Part shown: positions 23,434 to 31,516 of the stretch, one piece after another
Layout of the letters: every line of letters starts with the position of its first letter
Numbering within the stretch: position 1 is the stretch's first letter
DNA from: Dermatophilaceae bacterium
GTDB taxonomy: Bacteria > Actinomycetota > Actinomycetes > Actinomycetales > Dermatophilaceae
Assembly (NCBI GenBank): GCA_014377705.1
Contig: JACMPC010000019.1
Location: 1-33,796 of the forward strand
Direction: 5' to 3'
Length of the DNA stretch: 33,796 nt
Translations under genes and position numbers: made by a program
The notes under the pieces: model-generated
What the model was told of the DNA's origin: nothing
Databases searched by the model: none
Seen by the model: the letters and a program-made list of their open reading frames with translations, nothing else

Positions 23434-25874
23434 AAGCCCCCACGACCCGCAGACACCACCGGGGGTATGCCATCGACGCGACCCTTGCCGCAGCCGCCAC
23501 CCTGATCGCAGCCTGGCCCGTCTCCACCCTTCTCCAGGAGCCGACCTGGCTACCCGGGGCAGTGCTGATGCTCGCGGTCATTGCTCTCAGCGGTGTCGGC
23601 GCCAGGTCGCTGGGCCTGCGCGGCTGGCTGGTCCTGGTGGTGCAGTCCGGGTGCCTCGTGCTGGCCGCGAGCGCGGTCTACGGCCGGGACCATCTGTGGC
23701 ATGGTCTTCCCACGTTCGCCTCTCTCGGTTCCGTCGAAGGGCTCGTGCGCGAAGCGGTTGCCACTGCGCAGGCCAATGCCGCCCCGGCGCCAACGACACC
23801 AGGGCTGGTGTTCGTCGTGGGTGGCGCCCTCGGTCTCATCGCCCTGACGGTTGACTACCTCGCCGTCACCCGGCGCTCCCCCTCGTTGGCCGGTCTGCCA
23901 CTGCTGACGGTGTTCCTGGCTGTGGTCGCGAACCGGGGCTCCTCGCTCCCTGTGGTGTTCTTCGTTGCCACTGCCTCCGTGTGGCTCGTCCTGGTCGCCA
24001 GGTCAGGAGGCACTTTGCTGCGCCGATGGGGCAGCACGGTGGTGGTGCCACACACCCCCGAGCAGCAGGGCCTGGTCACCCGGGCGGCTCACGACTACGG
24101 CTCCCTGGCGCGGATGCTGGGTGTGGCGGCACTGGTCACCGCGGCCGCCCTGCCCATGGTGCTACCCAAACCCCCACCGACATTCCTCACCTCCGGGCTC
24201 GGCCGCAGCCCATCTGCCACCACCGGCGGCTCTGGCGCCGGGGGCTTCTCGCTCAGCCTCGACCTGGCTGCGGACCTCAAGAACCAAAGCAGGGATGAGG
24301 TGCTGTCGTACACGACCAAAGACACGTCACCCCCGCCGTTGAGAGTCGCCGTAGGTTCCTACTACCGGCCCGGGGCAGGAGTGTGGCTTCCCTGGGGCAG
24401 ACCCTCACCGGCCCTGTCCAGCAACCCCGAGGTGCCCGAGCCCGCGGGCCTCTCGCCCCAGGTGCCCAAGACCCCCTTCGTGCTGGACTTCCATCGCAAC
24501 CTGCTGGCCGATCCCAACCTGGCCGTGCCGTATCCGCTGATCAACGCCGATCTCGCCGGCATCTCATGGGGCGTGGACCAGCAGACCCAAACCGTCAGGG
24601 TGGCCCAGCGCCCCGTCACCTACACGGCTTCCTACTGGCACCTGGAACCCACTGCGGCCATGCTGCAGAGCGCCCCCGCGCTGCGTGATCGCGACCGGCG
24701 CCTCTTCGATCTCGACCTGACCCTGAACGGGCCGTATGTCGGAACAGTGACCGCGCTGACCGAACAGCTCACCGCCAGCCTGTCCTCGCCCTATGAAAGG
24801 GCAATGGCAATCCAGCAGTACCTGCGTGCCGATGGCGGCTTCAGCTACTCGTTGACGCTGGCCCCCCCGGCCAGGAACCAGTCCGGAAACCCAGCCGGCT
24901 TCGACCCTCTGACGAACTTCCTGGCCACCAAACGGGGCTACTGCGTGCAGTTCGCAACGGCCATGGTGATGATGTCGCGCGCCGCCGGCATCCCCGCGCG
25001 GATTACGATCGGCTTCCTTCCCGGGACCCGCGCCAAGGGCGCCTGGAGTGTCCTCGCGGCCGACGCCCACGCCTGGCCGGAGCTCTATCTCACGGGGATC
25101 GGGTGGACCCGCTTCGAGCCGACGCCCTCGCGTGGAGCTCCTCCGTCATACGCCATACCCCCGACGTCGCCCGGAACGGCGGCCGACGGCACCACTGCCG
25201 GCAGCGCGGCGACTCCGGCTCCCCGGAGCCCTGCACGCAGGGATCTCGGCGATTCCTCAACCGGCGGCAACACCGTTGGCAAGGTGGCTCTGAGCCCGAC
25301 CTCAGCGCTGCGGTGGCTGACGCACGGATGGGGACCGGTCCTGGTCGGGTGCCTGGCCGGGCTGCTCAGCTCCCTTGTCGTGCCCACGGCAGCCCGGTGG
25401 CGTCGCTGGCGCAGCCTACGCAGGGCGGGCACAACCGCCGAACAGGTGGAGGTCCGGTGGGAGCTCCTGACGTCCTCGCTGGGCGATCTCGGGATCGCGC
25501 CCGAGCCAAGTCTTACCCCACGTCAGCTGCGGGTGTACTACGACCGGGAGGCGATGCTCGACGGTTCGGCCTCCCAGGCCCTGGGCAGGGTCGTCAAGAC
25601 ACTCGAACGCTCCCGGTATGCGTCGTCCCCGCCATCCCTGGCCGGCGTCTGCGCGGATACCCGTCACATTCTGCGGTCCGCCGCGGCAAACCGGCGGGGC
25701 AGGGACCGGCTCCGGGCAGCCTTGTGGCCCGGCAGCGGTGTCACTCAACTGCTCTCAGCCCGTGCCCAGCTCAGCTGGCGCATCCGGGCTTCACTGCACG
25801 ATGTGGCGGGTTTCACTCGCCGATGGCTTCCGGGGCGCAACGCAGAGATGCACCGTACAGGCACTCCACGGTGA
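23430..25874 (+). CDS. TgpA-like membrane transglutaminase (DUF3488, DUF4129)
   Basis: An 814-residue protein: N-terminal membrane domain of about six helices (residues 15-250, DUF3488), an extracytoplasmic region with the transglutaminase core, one more helix (about 634-653), and a cytoplasmic DUF4129-like tail. Core residues are C504 (RGYCVQFA), H547 (DAHAWPE) and, where most have Asp, E563 (TRFEPTP). The reaction and substrate are unknown; position suggests a role at the cell envelope. ATG 23430 overlaps the DUF58 stop; the frame is open to 23337 but that is DUF58 sequence. It ends facing rnhA. Confidence 0.88.
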   Translation: MKAPTTRRHHRGYAIDATLAAAATLIAAWPVSTLLQEPTWLPGAVLMLAVIALSGVGARSLGLRGWLVLVVQSGCLVLAASAVYGRDHLWHGLPTFASLGSVEGLVREAVATAQANAAPAPTTPGLVFVVGGALGLIALTVDYLAVTRRSPSLAGLPLLTVFLAVVANRGSSLPVVFFVATASVWLVLVARSGGTLLRRWGSTVVVPHTPEQQGLVTRAAHDYGSLARMLGVAALVTAAALPMVLPKPPPTFLTSGLGRSPSATTGGSGAGGFSLSLDLAADLKNQSRDEVLSYTTKDTSPPPLRVAVGSYYRPGAGVWLPWGRPSPALSSNPEVPEPAGLSPQVPKTPFVLDFHRNLLADPNLAVPYPLINADLAGISWGVDQQTQTVRVAQRPVTYTASYWHLEPTAAMLQSAPALRDRDRRLFDLDLTLNGPYVGTVTALTEQLTASLSSPYERAMAIQQYLRADGGFSYSLTLAPPARNQSGNPAGFDPLTNFLATKRGYCVQFATAMVMMSRAAGIPARITIGFLPGTRAKGAWSVLAADAHAWPELYLTGIGWTRFEPTPSRGAPPSYAIPPTSPGTAADGTTAGSAATPAPRSPARRDLGDSSTGGNTVGKVALSPTSALRWLTHGWGPVLVGCLAGLLSSLVVPTAARWRRWRSLRRAGTTAEQVEVRWELLTSSLGDLGIAPEPSLTPRQLRVYYDREAMLDGSASQALGRVVKTLERSRYASSPPSLAGVCADTRHILRSAAANRRGRDRLRAALWPGSGVTQLLSARAQLSWRIRASLHDVAGFTRRWLPGRNAEMHRTGTPR

Positions 25875-25904
25875 CGGTGAGCCGACAACGCATCAAACGG
25901 GGTT

Positions 25905-25974
25905 CGTCGCCCAAGGCCCCTGCCGACCCGGTGAGCATGGACGGCAGGCGCTCAGCTCAGCGGTAGGGGCGACG
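25905..25974. terminator. nested inverted repeats between convergent genes
   Basis: An outer perfect 8-bp pair, CGTCGCCC (25905-25912) with GGGCGACG (25967-25974), encloses an inner perfect 7-bp pair, CCTGCCG (25919-25925) with CGGCAGG (25942-25948). They fill the 100-base gap between the transglutaminase and rnhA stops and could end or protect transcripts from both sides. No T-runs are seen. Confidence 0.45.
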
Positions 25975-26499
25975 TCACCATTTGCCATAGGACGTGGCAC
26001 GGGGCTTGACGCCGCTCAGGTCGATGTTCGAGGTGTTGTCCGCCGACAGTCCGCCTGACGCCCGCTCGGCTGCGTCATTGGCAAGGATGTCCGCGGCGGT
26101 GTTCAGCGGGTACTTGTTGCCTGGGTCGTGCCCCGGGACCTTCACAAACTTCACGGTGCCGATCCTGCTGTCCAACGCCTCCCAGATGGCCTTGACGATG
26201 TCGGCGTTCTTCACCGGCTGCTTCTTGGAGTTGCGCATCCCGTTGCGCTGCCAGCCGGCACGCCAGGTCGTGGAGCAGTCCCGCGCATAGGTCGAGTCGA
26301 TCTGGATAACCAGGTGAGCAACCTTGGGGTGGTCCACCAGCGCGTCAAGCACAGCCCGCAGCTCGGCGATGTTGTTCGTGCCGTCGGCCTGCCCGGACGC
26401 GTGGTAGTCACCGTACTCATCCACCCACGCCCACCCGGCCGGCCCCGGATTGCCCAGGCACGCCCCATCAGTACCGACCGTCAATGATCCATCCGGCAT
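25975..26499 (-). CDS. rnhA: ribonuclease HI
   Basis: A 174-residue type 1 RNase H that cuts the RNA strand of RNA-DNA hybrids. Catalytic residues are D11 (TDGACLGNPG), E46 (NNIAELRAV), D68 (IDSTYARD), H124 (VPGHDPG) and D137 (NTAADILA). The basic handle region WQRNGMRNSKKQPVKNADIV is present, as in E. coli RnhA. ATG 26499 has GAGGG six bases upstream. A short, less conserved C-terminal tail of about 25 residues follows the domain. It lies downstream of the sigma factor gene, with a hairpin between them. Confidence 0.93.
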   Translation of the reverse strand: MPDGSLTVGTDGACLGNPGPAGWAWVDEYGDYHASGQADGTNNIAELRAVLDALVDHPKVAHLVIQIDSTYARDCSTTWRAGWQRNGMRNSKKQPVKNADIVKAIWEALDSRIGTVKFVKVPGHDPGNKYPLNTAADILANDAAERASGGLSADNTSNIDLSGVKPRATSYGKW

Positions 26500-26527
26500 G
26501 CCAGTCCCTCTTGTCTCTGCGGAAACA

Positions 26528-26548
26528 CGTGTCTGCTGCGCAGACGCG
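26528..26548 (-). terminator. hairpin between rpoD and rnhA
   Basis: CGTGTCTGC and GCAGACGCG form a 9-bp stem with one G-U type pair and a 3-base loop. On the minus strand it follows the sigma factor stop by 19 bases and is followed by GTTTCC, a very short T-run. It may be a weak terminator that limits read-through into rnhA. Confidence 0.45.
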
Positions 26549-26567
26549 TCGGGGCAGAAGCCGATCG

Positions 26568-28139
26568 TCAGTCGAGGTAGTCGCGCAGTACCTGCGACCG
26601 GGACGGATGCCTGAGCTTGCTCATCGTCTTTGACTCGATCTGACGAATCCGCTCACGGGTCACGCCATAGACCTTGCCGATCTCGTCAAGGGTCTTGGGC
26701 TGGCCATCGGCCAGGCCGAACCGCATCGAGACCACGCCAGCCTCACGCTCGGAGAGGGTGTCCAAAACCGAGTGCAGCTGTTCCTGCAACAAGGTGAACG
26801 ACACTGCGTCCGCAGGCACGACAGCCTCGGAGTCCTCGATGAGGTCACCGAACTCGCTGTCACCATCCTCGCCGAGAGGTGTGTGCAGGGAGATCGGCTC
26901 GCGGCCGTACTTCTGGACCTCGACGACCTTTTCGGGGGTCATGTCGAGCTCCTTGGCGAGCTCCTCAGGGGTTGGCTCGCGACCAAGATCCTGCAGCATC
27001 TGACGCTGGACGCGAGCCAGCTTGTTGATGACCTCGACCATGTGCACGGGAATTCGGATGGTGCGAGCCTGGTCAGCCATGGCGCGGGTAATGGCCTGAC
27101 GGATCCACCAGGTGGCATAGGTCGAGAACTTGAAGCCCTTGGTGTAGTCGAACTTCTCGACCGCACGGATCAGGCCCAGGTTGCCCTCCTGGATCAGGTC
27201 CAGGAACAGCATGCCGCGGCCCGTGTAGCGCTTGGCCAGCGAGACGACGAGGCGAAGGTTCGCCTCGAGCAGGTGGTTCTTGGCGCGGCGACCGTCCAGG
27301 ATGATCCACTCGAGCTCCTCGAGCACCTTGGCGCCGATGCGCCCGCTCTTGGCCAGCTTCTCCTCCGAGAACAGGCCGGCCTCGATGCGCTTGGCCAGGT
27401 CGACCTCCTCGGCGGCGCTCAACAGAGCGACCTTGCCGATCTGCTTGAGGTAGTCCTTGACCGGGTCGGCGGTGGCGCCGGCGACCATGACCTGCTGGAC
27501 CGGCTCGTCGGACTCGTCGGCCGCCGAGATGGTGAACGAGGACGAGGCCGAGGCTTTCTCGTCGTCCTTCAACGTCGGGTCGGTCTTGAGATCCTTCTCG
27601 AACACGTCGTCCGGGATGTCGGGCAGCACCTTGTTGCCCTGCGCGTCGACGATGACAGCGCCCTCGACGACGCCGGGTGTCTTGAGCGCCTTGTCGAGCT
27701 GGACCCCGGGAGGCACGTTGGACTCGGCGGCGGGGGGGCTCGCAGCGGCCTTCTTGGCCGGGGCCTTCTTGGCCGGCGCGGCCTTCTTGACGGCAGCCGT
27801 CTGGGCCGGGGCCTTCTTGGCGGCCGGCGCGGCCTTCTTGGCAGTGGATGAAGGAGTCTTCGTCACGGTCTCTTCTTGATTCACGGAGGCGGATGTACTG
27901 GCGGACTTCTTGGCTGGTGCTGACTTCTTGGCTGCCGGCTTCTTGACTGCCGGTTTCTTGGCTGCCGGTTTCTTCGCTGCGGTCTTCTGCTCATCGGACG
28001 TGATCGGTTCCGACTGCTGAGAGGATCCTGTGGACGTGACGTCATCCGACGAACTGCGGCTGGCGGCGTCCCGAATGAGCTTCGAGCCCTTCTGGACCAG
28101 CTTGGCCGCTGGATTCACCGGCACGTAAACCTCGCTCAT
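26568..28139 (-). CDS. rpoD: principal RNA polymerase sigma factor (RpoD/SigA/HrdB type)
   Basis: A 523-residue sigma-70 group 1 factor. The first 200 residues are poorly conserved and Lys/Ala-rich, with KKPAA-type repeats at about 54-78 and more up to 132. Region 1.2 starts near 225 ([11 protein letters not shown]), region 2 covers about 290-368 with the core-binding [21 protein letters not shown] area and the -10 reading stretch [11 protein letters not shown], region 3 about 370-440, and region 4 about 450-515 with helix-turn-helix [18 protein letters not shown]. It directs housekeeping transcription. ATG 28139 lacks a clear ribosome-binding site; GTG 28124 has GAGG five bases upstream, so the true start may be five residues later. 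Confidence 0.95.
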   Translation of the reverse strand: MSEVYVPVNPAAKLVQKGSKLIRDAASRSSSDDVTSTGSSQQSEPITSDEQKTAAKKPAAKKPAVKKPAAKKSAPAKKSASTSASVNQEETVTKTPSSTAKKAAPAAKKAPAQTAAVKKAAPAKKAPAKKAAASPPAAESNVPPGVQLDKALKTPGVVEGAVIVDAQGNKVLPDIPDDVFEKDLKTDPTLKDDEKASASSSFTISAADESDEPVQQVMVAGATADPVKDYLKQIGKVALLSAAEEVDLAKRIEAGLFSEEKLAKSGRIGAKVLEELEWIILDGRRAKNHLLEANLRLVVSLAKRYTGRGMLFLDLIQEGNLGLIRAVEKFDYTKGFKFSTYATWWIRQAITRAMADQARTIRIPVHMVEVINKLARVQRQMLQDLGREPTPEELAKELDMTPEKVVEVQKYGREPISLHTPLGEDGDSEFGDLIEDSEAVVPADAVSFTLLQEQLHSVLDTLSEREAGVVSMRFGLADGQPKTLDEIGKVYGVTRERIRQIESKTMSKLRHPSRSQVLRDYLD

Positions 28140-28237
28140 CGGTAGAAGGGCGCAACGAACAGACCTGTGGTCAACCTCTGGAAACAAGTGTGCCACGGCT
28201 GGACAAGGCCCACTGAGTCGACCCTCTCAGCGATGCC

Positions 28238-29716
28238 TCAGGAACGGGTCGGCCAGGTGTGCACGGGTTCTCCGACGTGCATGTGCTCCTCGTACGACTG
28301 TGTCGTGGCCCGCAGGGCCGTCTCGCGATCGGAGGTGTGCGACGCCTGGTGGGCGAACTCGTCGATCAACCAGGTCGACCCGTTGCGCCCCGTGATGCAG
28401 CGCTGCTCGACGATGCCGAGCAGTCGGTCGCGGATCGAGGCCGCCACCCCCTGCTGCTCGAGCCCGGCGTGGGCCAGCGGCAGCAGCCGGCGCAGCACCA
28501 GTTCTCGGACCGGCACCGTGCCGACGCCGGGCCAGTACTGATCGGCCTCGATGCCCAGCCGCGCGGCGAGGTGGAAGTTCTCCTCGGCAGCCTTGAACGA
28601 CAGCTGTGACCAGACGGGGCGGTCGCTCCCGCCGAGTACCGGCACGAGCCCGTAGAACAGGGCCGCATTGGCCATGGTGTCGACCACGGTGGGTCCTGCG
28701 GGCAGCAGCCGGTTCTCGATGCGCAGGTGAGGCCGGCCGCCGGCGACGTCGTAGATGGGCCGGTTCCAGCGGTAGATGGTGCCGTTGTGCAGGCGCAGCT
28801 CCGGCAGGTTCGGCACCCGGCCGGCCTCGAGCTCGACCAAAGGATCCTCGTCGTCGGTGATCGGCAACAAGGCCGGGAAGTACCGCACGTTCTCCTCGAA
28901 CAGGTCGAACACCGAGGTGATCCAGCGCTCGCCGAAGAAGACGCGTGGACGCACACCCTGTGTCTTCAGCTCCTCGCTTCGGGTGTCGGTGGCCTGCTCG
29001 AACAGGGCGATGCGGGTCTCGTGCCACAGCTGCTGACCCAGCAGGAACGGGGAGTTGGCACCCACGGCCACCTGAACGCCGGCGATGGCCTGCGCAGCAT
29101 TCCAGTACGCCGCGAAGTCCTCCGGCTCGACCTGCAGGTGCAGCTGGGTGCTGGTGCACGCTGCTTCGGGCATGATCGTGTCGGCCGTCGTGTCGAGCCG
29201 GTCGACTCCGTCGATCACGATCTCGATGTCCTCGCCGCGCGCGGCCATGATCTGCTCGGACAGCAGCCGGTACCGGGGGTTGGGCGAGATCGTGTGGTAG
29301 CCGAGGTGCTGCTCCTGCAGCGTCGGGAGGATGCCGATCATCAGCAGGTGCGCTCCCACGCCGGCGGCCTTGCCCTGCGCGGCATTGGGGTCGTCGCGCA
29401 GCGGCCACTCCAACGTGTCGAGTCCGGTGCCGTCGATCCTGGCCGGCGGCACGTTGATCTCGATGTTGAACAGGCCGAGCTCGGTCTGGAAGTCCTCGTC
29501 GGCGATCGCCTCGAGGGCTTCGCCGTTCTTCAGCGCCGGGTCGCCCTGGTCGTCGACGAGATTGAACTCGATCTCGATGCCGACGTGGGTGTGGGCGACC
29601 GAGAAGTCGCGCTCCCCCAGCATCCGGGCGAAGACGTCGAGGCACCGGCGCACCTTGGCGCGGTACCGCGTGCGGTCCTCGCGACTGAACTCGCGGGCGT
29701 CGACGTCCTGACCCAT
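28238..29716 (-). CDS. glutamate-cysteine ligase family protein (GCS2 type)
   Basis: A 492-residue protein of the actinobacterial GCS2-like group. Visible motifs are VGIEIEFNLVD near residue 45 (nucleotide/metal-binding glutamates of the glutamine-synthetase-like fold), FQTELGLFNIEINVPP, SPNPRYRLL, TSTQLHLQV and RPHLRIENRLLPAGPT. The expected reaction is ATP-dependent joining of Glu and Cys, but most Actinobacteria use mycothiol, so the true substrate is unsure. ATG 29716 follows AAGGTG with a 5-base gap. It is 86 bases downstream of the DUF4192 gene and 98 bases before the sigma factor start. A long frame in another register on the same strand is a shadow. Confidence 0.85.
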   Translation of the reverse strand: MGQDVDAREFSREDRTRYRAKVRRCLDVFARMLGERDFSVAHTHVGIEIEFNLVDDQGDPALKNGEALEAIADEDFQTELGLFNIEINVPPARIDGTGLDTLEWPLRDDPNAAQGKAAGVGAHLLMIGILPTLQEQHLGYHTISPNPRYRLLSEQIMAARGEDIEIVIDGVDRLDTTADTIMPEAACTSTQLHLQVEPEDFAAYWNAAQAIAGVQVAVGANSPFLLGQQLWHETRIALFEQATDTRSEELKTQGVRPRVFFGERWITSVFDLFEENVRYFPALLPITDDEDPLVELEAGRVPNLPELRLHNGTIYRWNRPIYDVAGGRPHLRIENRLLPAGPTVVDTMANAALFYGLVPVLGGSDRPVWSQLSFKAAEENFHLAARLGIEADQYWPGVGTVPVRELVLRRLLPLAHAGLEQQGVAASIRDRLLGIVEQRCITGRNGSTWLIDEFAHQASHTSDRETALRATTQSYEEHMHVGEPVHTWPTRS

Positions 29717-29802
29717 GCGGTCACCTTAGAGGTTCCGCGGACGGGGGCGCCGGTAAAGCGCGAGTCAGGCGACACTCCCTGTCCGCAGGATCTCTTGAGG
29801 GA

Positions 29803-30783
29803 TCATCCCGCGCGGCGCAGGTCATCGGACCATTGGAAGCCGCGCGGCGACAGACCGTTCTCGACGACCTGCAGCACCAACGACGCCATCGAGTACTCGG
29901 GTTCGGCCTCGTGGGCGCGCTCCGCCGCAATCAACGCCTGGGCGCCGTCGCCGCACAGCCACGCTGCGAAACCGGCGAGCGACAGCACGGCCGGCTCGTA
30001 CGGCGGCACCACGACACCAGCCACCCGGACCATCAGTCCGAGTGCCGCCTCGGCGTTGTCCGGCGTGAACCTGCCCCACAGGGCATCGCGCACGGAGATC
30101 GTGGAGACCCATACCGAGAGCGCCGCGGCCTCCTCGTCGCTGATGCCGCCCCCGGCGGCCACCTGGTGCAGCAACGGTTCGAGCTCACGCAGGCCCACGA
30201 CCGCGGAGTCCTGGTCGTTTCGACCAAGGATGCCCAGGACCCTGGTGCGAGCCGCCGCAGTGAGGCCGAGCATGTGCTCACGCCGCTCGCCGGCGACCGG
30301 GGCGTAACGGTCGACCAAGGCCTGCCGGTCGGGCAGGATCTGCTGCCCCTCGGCGATCGCCTGCACGATCCAGAGATGGTGGTCTGACGTCTCGTAGGCG
30401 ATGCCTTCGACCGGGAAGCCCGGCAGGTCCACCCAGTAGCGGTGTCCGTCGGAACGGGCCACCACGATCGGCTCGATGGCGCCCAGCCGGAGCTCGACGG
30501 CGTCGAGCACGTCGTGCGCGACGGCCTGCTGCTCGGTGACGGCAAGCAGGATGACGCCCTCGGCGCCCTGGCGCCGCAGGTGCTCGACGATCAGCTCGGC
30601 CGCGATGTCGGCGTGCCGCGCCTGGGGCACGTCCAGCCGCATGCGAAAGCCCATGCGGCGGCGTGGTCCGTGCGTGGCGATGGCGACCACCGATTCGCGG
30701 GGACGGAAGCCGAACATGGTGGGCAGGGCGTTGAAGAGGTCAGGGATGTCATGGGCAGTGAAGACGGGGCGTGGGTCGGTCAT
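29803..30783 (-). CDS. DUF4192 family protein
   Basis: A 326-residue soluble protein with the DUF4192 opening: a short helix, then LFNALPTMFGFRPRESVVAIAT near residues 16-38, and in the second half WVSTISVRDALWGRF and VVPPYEPAVLSLAGFAAWLCGDGAQALIAAERA, the latter resembling a helical, repeat-like region. No catalytic motif is seen and no membrane segment. The function of the family is unknown; it is limited mainly to Actinobacteria and is often near the principal sigma factor gene. ATG 30783 has GGAG only two bases before it, so the start is reasonable but not firm. Confidence 0.85.
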   Translation of the reverse strand: MTDPRPVFTAHDIPDLFNALPTMFGFRPRESVVAIATHGPRRRMGFRMRLDVPQARHADIAAELIVEHLRRQGAEGVILLAVTEQQAVAHDVLDAVELRLGAIEPIVVARSDGHRYWVDLPGFPVEGIAYETSDHHLWIVQAIAEGQQILPDRQALVDRYAPVAGERREHMLGLTAAARTRVLGILGRNDQDSAVVGLRELEPLLHQVAAGGGISDEEAAALSVWVSTISVRDALWGRFTPDNAEAALGLMVRVAGVVVPPYEPAVLSLAGFAAWLCGDGAQALIAAERAHEAEPEYSMASLVLQVVENGLSPRGFQWSDDLRRAG

Positions 30784-30875
30784 GGCTCCACGCTGACGCG
30801 CAGGTGCCGCCGGGTCGACACCCTCGACACAGCCTGTGGAATGCCACGAGATCGCTGCCGGGCTGTGGAGAGCCG

Positions 30876-30881
30876 TACGAT
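30876..30881 (+). promoter_or_regulatory. candidate -10 element for a leaderless GNAT transcript
   Basis: TACGAT ends six bases before the GTG at 30888, so transcription would start at or next to the start codon. No ribosome-binding site is present and no clear -35 was found. Leaderless mRNAs with TANNNT at this distance are common in Actinobacteria. Confidence 0.4.
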
Positions 30882-30887
30882 CCTGGC

Positions 30888-31490
30888 GTGGACTTCCTCT
30901 CTCCCGTCACGCTCACCGGCCAGCTGGTGTCGTTGTCACCCCTGAGCCGCGAAGACACCGACGACCTCGCCGCAGCATCGGCCGACGGTGATCTCTCCTC
31001 GCTGCAGTACACGTCAGTGCCGGCCCCCCGCGCGATGGCCGGGTGGGTCGACCGGTGCCTGAGGATGCAGGCCGAGGGCACCGTCGTGCCGTTCGTCGCC
31101 CGCCGGCTCGACGCCGGCTCCGACCGTGGCACGGTCATCGGCATGACGACCTTCCTCAACGTCGTGCCGGAGGACCGGCGGCTCGAGATCGGCAACACCT
31201 GGAATGCCGTGTCGGCGCAGCGGTCCGGTACCAACACCGAGAGCAAGCTGCTGCTGCTCGGCCACGCCTTCGAGACGTTGGACTGCATCGCGGTGGAGTT
31301 CCGCACCCACTGGCTCAACCAGCAGTCTCGCCGGGCGATCGAGCGGCTCGGAGCCAAGGCTGACGGCGTGCTCCGCAATCATCGCCTGATGCCCGACGGC
31401 ACCCTGCGCGACACCGCCGTCTACTCGATCCTGCCGCACGAGTGGCCCGCCATCCGCGCCGAGCTGCGGCGCCGGCTCACGGCCCGATGA
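30888..31490 (+). CDS. GNAT-family N-acetyltransferase (RimJ/RimL-like)
   Basis: A 200-residue protein of the acetyltransferase group that includes RimJ/RimL. It has the N-terminal VTLTGQLVSLSPLSREDTDDL, a central strand with GMTTFLNVVPEDRRLEIGNTW, and the acetyl-CoA region TESKLLLLGHAFETLDCIAVEFRTHWLNQQSRRAIERLGAK with the family's N.QSRRAIERLG signature. The substrate (amino group of a protein or small molecule) cannot be told. The GTG at 30888 gives the family start; the open frame upstream overlaps the DUF4192 gene. It is followed by dinB after 26 bases. Confidence 0.88.
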   Translation: MDFLSPVTLTGQLVSLSPLSREDTDDLAAASADGDLSSLQYTSVPAPRAMAGWVDRCLRMQAEGTVVPFVARRLDAGSDRGTVIGMTTFLNVVPEDRRLEIGNTWNAVSAQRSGTNTESKLLLLGHAFETLDCIAVEFRTHWLNQQSRRAIERLGAKADGVLRNHRLMPDGTLRDTAVYSILPHEWPAIRAELRRRLTAR

Positions 31491-31516
31491 GCACCACCCG
31501 ATGAGCGCTGCCTGAC

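Noticed and set aside
27457-27879. Membrane-like plus-strand frame opposite the sigma factor N-terminus
   Set aside because: Antisense of AAG/GCC-rich codons yields Leu/Phe/Ala runs; no ribosome-binding site.
28227-29645. 472-codon minus-strand frame nearly coincident with the ligase gene
   Set aside because: A shifted-register shadow: Arg/Ala/Gly-rich nonsense, whereas the 28238-29716 frame matches the GCS2 family and has a ribosome-binding site.
29789-29804. Imperfect palindrome of the form GATC...GATC at the DUF4192 stop
   Set aside because: Too short and contains wobble pairs; likely chance.
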